Positions 8,291-15,977 of a DNA stretch of 37,093 nucleotides are shown one piece after another. The notes beneath the pieces are model-generated. The model saw only the letters and a program-made list of their open reading frames with translations. It was not told the origin of the DNA and made no database searches. The stretch is from NCBI GenBank assembly GCA_040003255.1, contig JBDUCV010000014.1, forward strand, positions 1-37,093, read 5' to 3'. This stretch comes from JBDUCV01 sp040003255. GTDB taxonomy: Bacteria > Actinomycetota > Actinomycetes > Mycobacteriales > Jatrophihabitantaceae. Position numbers and translations under genes: made by a program. Within the stretch, counting starts at the first letter, position 1. The number at the start of each line of letters is the position of its first letter.

Positions 8291-8926
8291 GTGGCGCAGC
8301 TGCTTTCGGTGAACATCGCCCACGTCCTGCAGGGTGGTTGGAAGCCCGACGTCGGACGGACGGGCATCGACAAGCGACCCGTCGGCGCACGGGTACGGCT
8401 GGCCGACGACCAGGTCGAGGGCGACACCGTGGCCGACGTGCGCCACCACGGCGGCTATGACCAAGCCGTCTATGCCTACGCCCGCGAGGACGCGCTGTGG
8501 TGGGCCCGGGAGCTGGCCCGCGATGTCCCGCCAGGGTCGTTCGGCGAGAACCTGTCGACCTGCGAGCTAGAGGTCACCGGTGCGGTGATCGGGGAGCGGT
8601 GGTCGATCGGGTCGGCGGTGCTCGAGGTGAGCTGCCCGCGCATCCCATGCCGGACGCTGGCCGGCTTCTGGAACATTCCCGACATGATCAAGCGGTTCAC
8701 CTCGGTCGGACGTCCCGGCGCCTACTTGCGGATCCTGACCGAGGGCGACGTCGGCGCCGGCGACGTCGTCGACGTCGTGCACCGCCCCGCGCACGGCGTG
8801 ACGATCGGCGAGACGTTTCGCGCGCTGACCGGCGACCGCACGCTGGCCCACCGCCTGCTCGAGGCTCCGGAACTGCCGGAAGAAGCACACCGCTCCGCGC
8901 GGCGGTGGCTTGCCGGGATGCGCTAA
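8291..8926 (+). CDS. MOSC domain protein
   Basis: This 211-residue soluble protein has the MOSC fold, a beta-barrel from the C-terminus of molybdenum-cofactor sulfurases, related to YiiM-type proteins. Visible hallmarks are HHGGYDQAVYAYAREDA (~52-68), GSFGENLST (~82-90) and SCPRIPCRTLAG with the conserved Cys at ~120. Such proteins handle sulfur bound to molybdenum cofactor or reduce N-hydroxylated bases. The GTG start was chosen because homology begins at its second codon and a -10-like TAGAGT lies 7 nt upstream. The gene diverges from the helicase operon and its stop overlaps the convergent 2-TM gene by 4 nt. Confidence 0.9.
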   Translation: MAQLLSVNIAHVLQGGWKPDVGRTGIDKRPVGARVRLADDQVEGDTVADVRHHGGYDQAVYAYAREDALWWARELARDVPPGSFGENLSTCELEVTGAVIGERWSIGSAVLEVSCPRIPCRTLAGFWNIPDMIKRFTSVGRPGAYLRILTEGDVGAGDVVDVVHRPAHGVTIGETFRALTGDRTLAHRLLEAPELPEEAHRSARRWLAGMR

Positions 8927-9162
8927 CGCCGGTATTCGACCTGGTCCAGTGCACGTCGCTGCGCCGCCCGCCCGGCGCGAACCACGGCGCCGAGCGCTAT
9001 CAGCAAGCCGGCGGGGGCCGCCAGACAGGCGAGATTGAGCCATAACGGACGGTCGTGCGAACCGGCAAAAAAGGGCAGCACGTCGATCAGGATGCATCCG
9101 ACGCCGATGCCGAACAGCGCCAGCCCGACCCGGACACCGGGCGACGCGGGCCAAACAGACAC
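8923..9162 (-). CDS. Small two-TM membrane protein
   Basis: This 79-residue protein has two hydrophobic segments (about 11-31 and 40-62), separated by a short loop with FAGSHDRPLW and followed by a basic C-terminal tail. It starts at a GTG preceded by GGAAGG eight nt upstream. The gene is divergent from cspB. A small membrane protein sits at a similar place in M. tuberculosis (Rv0870c), but that protein is longer and I cannot claim orthology. The function is unknown. Its stop overlaps that of the MOSC gene by 4 nt. Confidence 0.7.
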   Translation of the reverse strand: MSVWPASPGVRVGLALFGIGVGCILIDVLPFFAGSHDRPLWLNLACLAAPAGLLIALGAVVRAGRAAQRRALDQVEYRR

Positions 9163-9241
9163 GATGGTGGCCTTCCGAAGCTGTCAGCAGCATTATTGTC
9201 TGTGGATCCTGGGCCGCTGACCGGTAGCCTGGTCACCCGAC

Positions 9242-9268
9242 AGGAGGCGCCGCCCCGCGGTGCCTCCT
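9242..9268 (+). promoter_or_regulatory. Leader hairpin upstream of cspB
   Basis: AGGAGGC pairs with GCCTCCT, followed inward by a G-T wobble and CCGC with GCGG around a CCC loop: 12 pairs and a 3-nt loop. It ends 34 nt before the cspB start. Its right arm contains CTCCTC (9264-9269), exactly complementary to the cspB Shine-Dalgarno GAGGAG (9292-9297). The arm can therefore pair either with the left arm or with the ribosome-binding site. It could also be a simple terminator for upstream transcription. Confidence 0.45.
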
Positions 9269-9302
9269 CTTGTATGAAGACGACGACCGACGAGGAGTTC
9301 CG

Positions 9303-9686
9303 GTGCCTACCGGCAAGGTGAAGTGGTTCAACGCGGACAAGGGCTTCGGCTTCTTGGCCGACGACGATGGTGAGGACGTGTTCGTCCACCGCGATGCGTT
9401 GCCAGACGGGGTCACCGAGCTCAAGCCGGGTCAGCGCGTCGAGTTCGGCATCGTTCAGGGGCGCAAGGGCAGCCAGGCGTTGTCGTTGCGGGTCCTAGAT
9501 CCGATGCCGTCGGTGGTGCGCGCCACCCGAAAGCCCGCCGACGAGATGGCGCCGCTGGTCGAAGACCTGATCAAGATGCTCGACACGGTCTCGAACTCGC
9601 TTCGCCGCGGTCGTTACCCCGAACGTGCTGAGGCGCGCAAGATCGCGACGCTGCTGCGCGCGTTCGCCGATAACCTCGACGTCTAG
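9303..9686 (+). CDS. cspB: Cold-shock domain protein with C-terminal extension
   Basis: This 127-residue protein has an N-terminal cold-shock domain (1-~66) with RNP1 KGFGF (13-17) and RNP2 DVFVH (25-29), which bind single-stranded RNA and DNA. A ~60-residue C-terminal extension (EDLIKMLDTVSNSLRRGRYP, then ARKIATLLRAFA) is predicted helical. Ordinary bacterial Csps are ~67 residues. The extended form matches M. tuberculosis CspB (Rv0871, 135 aa) in design. The GTG start has GAGGAG five nt upstream and gives the family-typical VPTGKVKWF N-terminus. A stable leader hairpin precedes it. The stop overlaps the convergent lipoprotein gene by 4 nt. Confidence 0.93.
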   Translation: MPTGKVKWFNADKGFGFLADDDGEDVFVHRDALPDGVTELKPGQRVEFGIVQGRKGSQALSLRVLDPMPSVVRATRKPADEMAPLVEDLIKMLDTVSNSLRRGRYPERAEARKIATLLRAFADNLDV

Positions 9687-10147
9687 CCGGGGACTACGCG
9701 TACCCGCACCGTCCACGTACCGCGCTGCTCGGTTCCCTCGATTTGGGCAACCGACAGGTAGTAGTCGCCGGTGCCATACGGAACGCTGACCCGGGTGCTA
9801 TGCGTGTCGTGCAGCAGGCCGGCCGAGCCGTTGCCGTCGAGCGCGGTCTTCTTGCCGGTGCTCGCGTCAAGCTGAAAAGCGCTGACGAGCCAGTGCGACC
9901 GGGCGACGCTGCGCGGCACATCGACCAGGATCGTCGATGCCGAGGCGACGGTTATCGTCTGCGGGCGATCGTGCTGGTGGCAGTTGCGGTTGCCGGCATC
10001 GAAGCAGTATTTCAGCGCAGTGACCTGGGTGACCTTGTTGCCGGCGAGCAGCGTGACCTCGGGCACCGGCCGGTCGCATCCGGCGAGCAACCCGGTCACG
10101 GCAGCGATGCCTGTCATGACGACGCCGATGCGAGTTGGGCGGGGCAT
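9683..10147 (-). CDS. DUF2771-type lipoprotein
   Basis: This 154-residue protein has a signal peptide with a lipobox LLAGC (Cys24), so it is probably lipid-anchored on the outer face of the membrane. The mature part has a Cys pair (ALKYC and NRNCHQ) and beta-rich segments such as TRVSVPYGTGDYYLSV and GTWTVRVRV. The pattern fits DUF2771, found at this position in mycobacteria (Rv0875c). The function is unknown. It starts 14 nt after the MFS gene on the same strand, so the two are probably one operon, as in mycobacteria. Confidence 0.8.
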   Translation of the reverse strand: MPRPTRIGVVMTGIAAVTGLLAGCDRPVPEVTLLAGNKVTQVTALKYCFDAGNRNCHQHDRPQTITVASASTILVDVPRSVARSHWLVSAFQLDASTGKKTALDGNGSAGLLHDTHSTRVSVPYGTGDYYLSVAQIEGTEQRGTWTVRVRVVPG

Positions 10148-10161
10148 GACGGTGCTAAGTC

Positions 10162-11790
10162 CTAGGGGTGGGGGTATCGGGGCGCCTGCTGCGGGGGAAG
10201 GCTACCGGGCGGGGCGGCGAACCCGCTGCGCGTCGTGGCCCGCTTCATCGCCCGACTGCGCAGCGCGACGACGACGGCCACGGCAGCCACGATGGCGCCC
10301 GCGATCCAGAAGGCCAGCGATCCGTTCGTAGTGGGCAGCACGACGCCGATGGTCGCGCCGAGCACCCAGGCCAGTTGCAGGAAAGTTTCGCTGCGCCCGA
10401 ACGCGCTGGCCCGCAGGGTTTCGGCGACATCGCGCTGGATCACCGCGTCGAGCGCGATCTTCGACAAGGCATTGCAGACGGCAGAAACGAGCATGCAGGC
10501 GATGGCGAAGCCGATGCTGAACAGCGCTGCGGTCAACAAACAGGCGACTGCCGCCACGCCAACGCAAATTGTGATCAGCACCTCGGGGTGCACGAATTTC
10601 AACCGGGCGCCGATTCCGGTACCGACGAAGTTGCCCACGCCTGCCGCGACGGCCACGCCGCCCAGCTCGAGTACCGCCGTCCACCCTCGAGACATGGACT
10701 CGACGTAGAAGGCGAGGAAGATCGTCAGGAAGCCGGAGAAGAATCGCAGCGTCGACTCGCCCTGCAGCGAGGTCACCACCTGCGGCAGGAACCCCCGCCT
10801 GGCCCAATCAAGGATCCGCCGCAGTGGCGGCACCCGCTGCTGCGCCCGGGGACGCGCCGGCTCCTCGGGATGGCGTGGCGCGGGGACCGCCGAATCGACC
10901 TGTGGCGGCAACCGGAACGCGAAGAACGCGCAGGCGCCGAACGCGATCGCGCTGGCCCATAAACCGAGGCTGTACGAGCCGCTCACCTTGATCATGGCGC
11001 CGACCAGACCGCCGCCGACGATCGCGGAGACCAGCCCGAAGATGGTCAACCGGGAGTTGGCCTCGACGAGCGTCATGCCCTGCGGGACGAGCCGCGGCGC
11101 GGCCGCCGCCCGGATGACGCTGTAGGCCTTCGACAGCACCAGCGAACCCAGGGCGCATGGGTAGAGCACGACCAAGTCGGTGGGATGCGTCGCCATGATC
11201 ATCGCGAGCACCCCGCGTCCGATCCCGGTGCCGGCCATCGCCCAGCGCCGGCCGTGCTGCAGGCGGTCCAGCGCAGGGCCGATGATCGGCGCGACGATGG
11301 CGAACGGCGCCATCGTGACGAGCAGGTACAGCAGAACATTGCCGCGTTGGGCGTGCGCGGACGCGCCGAAGAACACCGTGCTCGCCAGTGCAACTGTGAC
11401 CATGGCGTCGGTGCCGTAGGACAGGACCTGATTCCAGATCAGCGCCGTGAGACCCGATTCGTGCGCGCCGTCGGACTTGCTGTGGTCAATGACCTTGCGG
11501 GTGACGGTGCGCGCGAGCTTGTTGCTGCGCCCAAGGACGCCGCGGACCTGCGACGGACCGGAAACCGATGAGCCGGATACCGGCGGCGGACCGGAAACCG
11601 ATTGGCCGCAAGCCTGCCGCGGGCCACCGCCATGGTGGTAGGTAGGCGGCGGGAACCCGTCCGGCGGTCCGGGCACGGAAGCGGGAGGGTAATTCGCCGG
11701 GGACGACGTGCCGGGCGAGTGGTGACTGGTGTGCGCCGAACGGCTGAACCGACCGCGCTGGCGGTCGTCCGGCGATGGTCGGCTTGGCAC
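10162..11790 (-). CDS. MFS-type membrane protein with long Pro-rich N-tail
   Basis: This 542-residue protein begins with a ~100-residue hydrophilic tail rich in Pro, Ser, Gly and His. That tail contains near-repeats SVSGPPPVSG and SVSGPSQVRG. About 10-12 transmembrane segments follow (from GLTALIWNQVLSYGTDAM to the C-terminus) with a charged central loop (PEEPARPRAQQRVPP). It matches the uncharacterised mycobacterial major facilitator protein Rv0876c in position and length. The substrate is unknown. The GTG start has AGGA about 8 nt upstream. The gene diverges from the DUF3027 gene across 59 bp and leads into the DUF2771 lipoprotein gene. Confidence 0.85.
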   Translation of the reverse strand: MPSRPSPDDRQRGRFSRSAHTSHHSPGTSSPANYPPASVPGPPDGFPPPTYHHGGGPRQACGQSVSGPPPVSGSSVSGPSQVRGVLGRSNKLARTVTRKVIDHSKSDGAHESGLTALIWNQVLSYGTDAMVTVALASTVFFGASAHAQRGNVLLYLLVTMAPFAIVAPIIGPALDRLQHGRRWAMAGTGIGRGVLAMIMATHPTDLVVLYPCALGSLVLSKAYSVIRAAAAPRLVPQGMTLVEANSRLTIFGLVSAIVGGGLVGAMIKVSGSYSLGLWASAIAFGACAFFAFRLPPQVDSAVPAPRHPEEPARPRAQQRVPPLRRILDWARRGFLPQVVTSLQGESTLRFFSGFLTIFLAFYVESMSRGWTAVLELGGVAVAAGVGNFVGTGIGARLKFVHPEVLITICVGVAAVACLLTAALFSIGFAIACMLVSAVCNALSKIALDAVIQRDVAETLRASAFGRSETFLQLAWVLGATIGVVLPTTNGSLAFWIAGAIVAAVAVVVALRSRAMKRATTRSGFAAPPGSLPPQQAPRYPHP

Positions 11791-11833
11791 GGTGCCATCC
11801 TGCCGTAGATGGGTGACGTGCAGCAGCGCCGAT

Positions 11834-11848
11834 CCGTCACAATGACGG
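11834..11848 (+). promoter_or_regulatory. Inverted repeat directly before the DUF3027 gene
   Basis: CCGTCACAATGACGG has perfect 6-bp arms and a 3-nt spacer, and ends one base before the GTG at 11850. It could be an operator in the short divergent region or an RNA hairpin over the start. No Shine-Dalgarno is visible nearby. Confidence 0.3.
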
Positions 11849-11849
11849 G

Positions 11850-12596
11850 GTGACTACCGCACTTCGAGCCATCAAGCCGGACCCAGCCTGCCTTGCCGCC
11901 GTCGAGCTGGCGAGGGCCGCCGTCGTAGACGCGGGCGCCGGCATGCTCGGTGAGCATCTCGGCGCGCACGCCGATGCCGAACGGGTGGTGACGCACACCT
12001 TCGCTGCACTGGTGCCCGGCTACTCAGGTTGGCACTGGGCGGTCAGCGTGGCCCGGGCCTCACGTTCGAAGGTGGTCACCATCGACGAGGTGGTGCTGCT
12101 GCCCGGCCCCAGCGCCCTGCTCGCCCCGGCATGGGTGCCGTGGAACGAGCGGTTGCTTCCGGGCGATCTGAGCCCCGGCGACGTCCTGGAGCCAACCGAG
12201 AACGATCCCCGACTCGTCCCGGCCTACCTGCTGTCCGACGACCCCCAGGTGGCCGAGGTCGCAGTTGAGGTTGGACTCGGCCGAGTGCACGTGATGTCCC
12301 GCGAAGGCCGCCTCGACGCCGCCGAGCGCTGGTATGAGGGCGAGTCCGGTCCGCTCATGCCGATGGCACGCAACGCGCCGGCGCACTGCGGCAGCTGCGG
12401 GTTCTATCTGCCCCTGGCCGGGTCGCTTCACGCGGCGTTCGGTGTGTGTGGCAACGAGGTCACCTCGTCTGACGGACGGGTCGTCAGTGTCGAGTACGGC
12501 TGCGGAGCACATTCCGAGGCGGCCGTCGAAGTCGCGTCGTTGTCCGAACCCACGGGGACGATCTACGACGACGGCGAGGAACTGGTCGAGCGCTGA
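11850..12596 (+). CDS. DUF3027 protein with zinc-knuckle-like Cys cluster
   Basis: This 248-residue cytoplasmic protein matches the actinobacterial DUF3027 family (Rv0877). The N-terminal two-thirds contains HTFAALVPGYSGWHWAVSVAR and PAWVPWNERLLPGDL. A Cys/His cluster follows: Cys180-x2-Cys183, Cys200 and Cys218-x2-His221, which probably binds zinc. The biochemical role is unknown. It starts at a GTG just after an inverted repeat, divergent from the MFS gene and convergent with the DUF2530 gene. The conserved pairing with that MFS gene suggests related regulation. Confidence 0.87.
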   Translation: MTTALRAIKPDPACLAAVELARAAVVDAGAGMLGEHLGAHADAERVVTHTFAALVPGYSGWHWAVSVARASRSKVVTIDEVVLLPGPSALLAPAWVPWNERLLPGDLSPGDVLEPTENDPRLVPAYLLSDDPQVAEVAVEVGLGRVHVMSREGRLDAAERWYEGESGPLMPMARNAPAHCGSCGFYLPLAGSLHAAFGVCGNEVTSSDGRVVSVEYGCGAHSEAAVEVASLSEPTGTIYDDGEELVER

Positions 12597-12608
12597 GGCG
12601 AGCCGCCG

Positions 12609-12872
12609 TCAGCGGGTGCGCCCCTCGCCTCGGTGCTTGCGCATGAGCGCGAGCCCAAGTACGCCGAGCGCTGTGCCAGCAACGCAGGTCCAGAACCAGA
12701 TCCGGTGATCATGACGGCCAAGCCAGTTCCAGAACGGCAAAAGCGCGAGCGCTGCGAGCGTCCACAGCGCGGTGCCGGCGAGCACCACCTTGCGGCTGTC
12801 GGCCTGGGCGGCGTCCGGCCGGGACCCCAACCAGGGGCGGACGGTGCGGCCGGGCGTTGGCGAGTCGGCCAT
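12609..12872 (-). CDS. DUF2530 two-TM membrane protein
   Basis: This 87-residue protein has a ~25-residue polar N-terminus, two transmembrane segments (about 29-48 and 58-78) and a basic tail. It matches the DUF2530 family, which lies at this place in M. tuberculosis (Rv0879c, about 91 aa). The function is unknown. It starts at an ATG, divergent from the marR gene, and converges on the DUF3027 gene. Confidence 0.8.
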   Translation of the reverse strand: MADSPTPGRTVRPWLGSRPDAAQADSRKVVLAGTALWTLAALALLPFWNWLGRHDHRIWFWTCVAGTALGVLGLALMRKHRGEGRTR

Positions 12873-12948
12873 GAATCGCCACGCTACCGGCCGGGCGGGG
12901 CCTAGGCGTGGCGCCGGTCCCAGGGCGTGAGGTGGCGCCGTGAAAGAA

Positions 12949-12965
12949 CGTTAGGTAAACTAACG
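12949..12965 (+). promoter_or_regulatory. MarR operator overlapping a -10 element
   Basis: CGTTAGGTAAACTAACG is a perfect inverted repeat (6-bp arms, 5-nt spacer) ending 3 nt before the marR GTG. The TTAG...CTAA half-sites are typical of MarR-family operators. The internal TAAACT (12956-12961) fits the TAnnnT -10 consensus and sits exactly 7 nt upstream of GTG, predicting a leaderless transcript. A bound dimer would cover the promoter, implying autorepression of marR and the coupled exporter. Confidence 0.55.
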
Positions 12966-12968
12966 ATT

Positions 12969-13406
12969 GTGATTTCGGCGACCCGCTCCCATACCGCCGA
13001 ACTGGCGGCGCTGCTGCGGCCTTCTCTGCTGCGGCTCACCCGGCTTATCCGCAACCAGCGCGTCGACAGATCCGTCACGCTTACCCAGCTATCGGCCATG
13101 GCAACACTGGCGAAGCATGGTCCGATGAGCGCTGGGGAGCTGGCCGCGCACGAGCAGGTGCAGCCGCCATCGATGACCAGGGTGCTGGCCAACCTCGAGC
13201 AAACCGGGCTGGTTCGTCGCACGTCGCATCCGTCGGACAAGCGGCAGGCAATCATCGCTTTGACCGGCCCCGGCGCCGACCTGCTCGAGCACGAGCGCCG
13301 CTCGCGCGAGGCATGGCTTAGCCGTCGGCTTGCTGGGCTGACACCCGACGAGCGTGCGCGGCTACGCCAGATCGTGCCCATCCTCGACAAGCTGGCCGAG
13401 CAGTGA
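12969..13406 (+). CDS. MarR-family transcriptional regulator
   Basis: This 145-residue winged-helix regulator resembles Rv0880 of M. tuberculosis. The N-terminal helix is followed by SVTLTQLSAMATLAKHGPMS, the recognition region QPPSMTRVLANLEQTGLV and the wing RRTSHPSDKRQAIIALT. The DxR motif of the wing is present (SDKRQ). C-terminal helices form the dimer interface. The GTG start was chosen for its position just after the operator and -10 element. The stop overlaps the GTG of the next MFS gene (GTGA), so regulator and exporter are co-translated. The effector is unknown. Confidence 0.93.
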   Translation: MISATRSHTAELAALLRPSLLRLTRLIRNQRVDRSVTLTQLSAMATLAKHGPMSAGELAAHEQVQPPSMTRVLANLEQTGLVRRTSHPSDKRQAIIALTGPGADLLEHERRSREAWLSRRLAGLTPDERARLRQIVPILDKLAEQ

Positions 13407-14713
13407 CGGCGGCCATCACCTCTGCAACCCGCGTCGGTCCGTCCGCCGTTCTCAATGTGAACCACAGCGTCTTTCGTTCGCTGCGGGTGCGCAACTACCG
13501 GTTGTACGCCTCAGGCCAACTCGTGTCGCTCACCGGCACCTGGATGCAGCGAGTCGCACAGGACTGGTTGGTGCTGCAGCTGACGAACTCAGGCACCGCA
13601 CTCGGCATCGTCACCGCCCTGCAGTTCGGCCCTTCGCTGCTGTTGAGCATGTGGGGTGGAATGCTCGCCGACCGGCGTGACAAGCGCGCGCTGCTCCTGA
13701 TCACCCAGGCCGCACTCGCGGTGGTTGCCCTCGCGCTGGGTGTGATCGCTATCACCGGGGTGGTGCAGTACTGGCAGGTGCTCGTGCTAGCGACCGTCCT
13801 CGGCGTGATCACCGCCGTCGACACGCCGGTACGGCAGTCCTTCGTCGCCGAGATGGTCGGCAAGGACGACCTGGTCAATGCGGTCGGCATCAACTCCACC
13901 ATCTTCAATGCCGGGCGCGTCCTCGGCCCGGCCGTCGCCGGCGTGATGATCGCCGCGGTTGGTACCGGCTGGGCCTTTATCGCCAACGCGGCGTCCAGCG
14001 TCGCGGTACTCGCCGCTCTGGCGCTGATGCGCACGTCCGAGCTGCACCCCGCTTTGCAGGTCACCCGGGCGCCCGGCCAGCTGAGGGAGGGCCTGCGTTA
14101 CGTCCGCCGGCGGCCGGATCTGATGCTGGCGATGACGCTCACGTTCGTCATCGGGACGTTTGGGTTGAACTTCCAGCTGACCACGGCGCTTTTCGCCAAG
14201 CAGGTCTTCCACCTCGACGCCAGCAGCTACGGGCTGTTGTCCACATCGCTCGCCGTCGGCGCGTGCGTGGGCGCGGTGCTCGCCGCCCGGCGGGTGCGCC
14301 GGCCGTCTTCGTTGTTCTTGGTGGGTTCGGCCATCGTGTTTGCGTTGGCCGAGATCTTGGCCGGCTCGATGCCTGGGTTCGTCGCGACCGCGGTTCTGCT
14401 GGTGCCGGCCGGGTTGGCCACGCTGACGTTCACCACGGCCGCCAACTCCTCTGTGCAGCTCGGTGTTGAGCCGACCATGCGCGGACGGGTCATGGCGCTA
14501 TACCTCATGTGTTACATGGGCGGAACCCCGCTCGGCGCCCCCATGGTCGGCTGGGTGGCCGAGGCGTTCGGTCCTCGTTGGGGGATGATCGGCGGCGGCT
14601 TGATCTGCCTGGTGGCGGCCATTGGACTGGGCGCATTTACCGCGAGGCGCCGGCAGGTGGGCCTTGCCGAGGTCGCCGACCGGGTCGCTCATCCAATGTC
14701 TCGCGCAGCTTGA
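13403..14713 (+). CDS. MFS exporter of the EntS/MFS_3 type
   Basis: This 436-residue protein has 12 predicted transmembrane segments and the start typical of the MFS_3 (EntS-like) exporters: FRSLRVRNYRLYASGQLVSL, then TWMQRVAQDWLVLQL. The signature loop GMLADRRDKR between helices 2 and 3 is present. Relatives export siderophores, macrolides and other small molecules. The gene overlaps marR by 4 nt and so is probably controlled by that repressor. This suggests an inducible efflux function for an unknown compound. From memory the M. tuberculosis equivalent locus lacks this gene. Confidence 0.9.
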   Translation: MTAAITSATRVGPSAVLNVNHSVFRSLRVRNYRLYASGQLVSLTGTWMQRVAQDWLVLQLTNSGTALGIVTALQFGPSLLLSMWGGMLADRRDKRALLLITQAALAVVALALGVIAITGVVQYWQVLVLATVLGVITAVDTPVRQSFVAEMVGKDDLVNAVGINSTIFNAGRVLGPAVAGVMIAAVGTGWAFIANAASSVAVLAALALMRTSELHPALQVTRAPGQLREGLRYVRRRPDLMLAMTLTFVIGTFGLNFQLTTALFAKQVFHLDASSYGLLSTSLAVGACVGAVLAARRVRRPSSLFLVGSAIVFALAEILAGSMPGFVATAVLLVPAGLATLTFTTAANSSVQLGVEPTMRGRVMALYLMCYMGGTPLGAPMVGWVAEAFGPRWGMIGGGLICLVAAIGLGAFTARRRQVGLAEVADRVAHPMSRAA

Positions 14714-14732
14714 CGAGCTGATTTACCCTCGG

Positions 14733-15131
14733 GTGGTGCGCCTGTTCGGCCAGCACGGCCGGGATCTACGCCTGTTCGGCCAGCACGGCCGGGATCTTCG
14801 CCTGTTCGGCCAGCACGGCCGGGATCTACGCCTGTGGCGGGCAGAACTCGCAGCCGCCGCCGAGATAAGTCGATCCGACGCCAAGCTGCCCCCGTTCGAG
14901 CGGGTAGCAGCCGATCTGCGCCGGGTGCGCCGGCTGATGAACGCCCTGCCGCAAGGCACCTCGTGGGTGCGTGTCGAAGGACTGAACCGCGCCTACGACG
15001 ACCTGTTGCGTATCGCCTGCACCCAGCTCGACCTGCAGACCACGATCCGCACCGTGCCTGAGGGCGACCCGCGTCACCTCGAACGGGCCCGAATCGAATT
15101 GCTGCTCACCGAGAGCGGCCTGCTGCTCTGA
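14733..15131 (+). CDS. Small hypothetical protein with N-terminal decapeptide repeats
   Basis: The 132-residue protein starts at one of two adjacent GTG codons, 19 nt after the exporter stop. Its N-terminus is three in-frame copies of RLFGQHGRDL encoded by a 30-bp tandem repeat, followed by RLWRAELAAAAEIS. The rest is helical and charged (FERVAADLRRVRRLMNALP, WVRVEGLNRAYDDLLRIAC, ERARIELLLTESGLLL). I recognise no domain. It is cytoplasmic, without signal or membrane segment. It may be the third gene of the marR operon. The body looks like a genuine conserved-type protein; the repeats look like a local expansion. Confidence 0.7.
   Translation: MVRLFGQHGRDLRLFGQHGRDLRLFGQHGRDLRLWRAELAAAAEISRSDAKLPPFERVAADLRRVRRLMNALPQGTSWVRVEGLNRAYDDLLRIACTQLDLQTTIRTVPEGDPRHLERARIELLLTESGLLL
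14739..14828 (+). repeat. Three tandem copies of a 30-bp coding repeat
   Basis: Units at 14739-14768, 14769-14798 and 14799-14828 are identical except for one base at 14798 (CTT instead of CTA, both Leu). A partial fourth unit (CGCCTGT) follows. The period is a multiple of three, so the array stays in frame and encodes RLFGQHGRDL three times. Confidence 0.97.
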
Positions 15132-15182
15132 CCCGCCACTGCTGACCGCCTTGAGTCCGCAAGACGCGGGCAGACTGCACGC

Positions 15183-15977
15183 ATGCCGCTGATCGAGATC
15201 GACGACGCGGGCGATCCGCGGCTGGCCGACTTCCGTGACCTTGCCGACGCCGACGTGCGCCCCGATCGGCGCGGCGTGGTCATCGCCGAGGGCGCGAACG
15301 TCGTCGGACGGCTCCTGTTTTCGCCGTATCCGATGCGTGCCGTGCTGGGGGTGCCGTCCCGGGTTACGCCGTTCGCGGATCTGCCGGTGCCCGTTTTCGC
15401 GGTCGACAAATGGCTGCTCTCGTCCATCGTCGGTTTTCGGGTGACGCGCGGCGTGCTCGCCTCCGCAGACCGCCCAGCAGCGCCGTCGGTACCCGAACTG
15501 CTCGCCGGCGCTCGGCGGCTGGCCATCGTCGAATCGCTGAACGACTTCGAGAATCTCGGCGCGCTGTTCCGCAATGCCGCCGCGTTCGGCCTGGACGCCG
15601 TGCTTCTCGACCCGCGCTGCGCTGACCCGCTCTACCGGCGCAGCGTCCGAGTCTCGATGGGCCATGTCCTGCGGATGCCGTTTGCGGCATTGCCCGGGGC
15701 ATGGCCGTCGTCGCTGGACACCGTGCGCAACGCCGGGTTCACGCTGCTCGCGATGACCCCTCGCCCCGACGCCAGCCCATTGGGCCAGCTCCCGGTGCCG
15801 GCACGCTGGGCGGTCCTGCTCGGCGCGGAAGGGCCCGGCCTCACCGACTCCGCGATGGCGGCCGCGGACCGCCTGGTGCGGATACCCATGGCTGACGGCG
15901 TCGATTCGCTGAACGTCGCCACGGCGGCAGCGGTCGCGTTCGCCCAGCTCACCGCGATGACTGCGTCAGACGAGTGA
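15183..15977 (+). CDS. TrmH/SpoU-family RNA 2'-O-methyltransferase
   Basis: This 264-residue protein has an N-terminal substrate-binding region and a C-terminal SPOUT (trefoil-knot) methyltransferase domain. All three family motifs are present: motif 1 NDFENLGALFRNAAAFG with its key Asn and Arg, motif 2 VLLGAEGPGL, and motif 3 IPMADGVDSLNVATAAAVAF. It transfers a methyl group from S-adenosylmethionine to ribose 2'-OH in rRNA or tRNA. It corresponds to Rv0881. The ATG start has no strong Shine-Dalgarno. Its 3' end overlaps the convergent ABC gene by 12 nt. Confidence 0.93.
   Translation: MPLIEIDDAGDPRLADFRDLADADVRPDRRGVVIAEGANVVGRLLFSPYPMRAVLGVPSRVTPFADLPVPVFAVDKWLLSSIVGFRVTRGVLASADRPAAPSVPELLAGARRLAIVESLNDFENLGALFRNAAAFGLDAVLLDPRCADPLYRRSVRVSMGHVLRMPFAALPGAWPSSLDTVRNAGFTLLAMTPRPDASPLGQLPVPARWAVLLGAEGPGLTDSAMAAADRLVRIPMADGVDSLNVATAAAVAFAQLTAMTASDE

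Noticed and set aside
14739..14828. CRISPR-like array
   Set aside because: The 30-bp units are directly adjacent without spacers and lie in frame in a coding gene.
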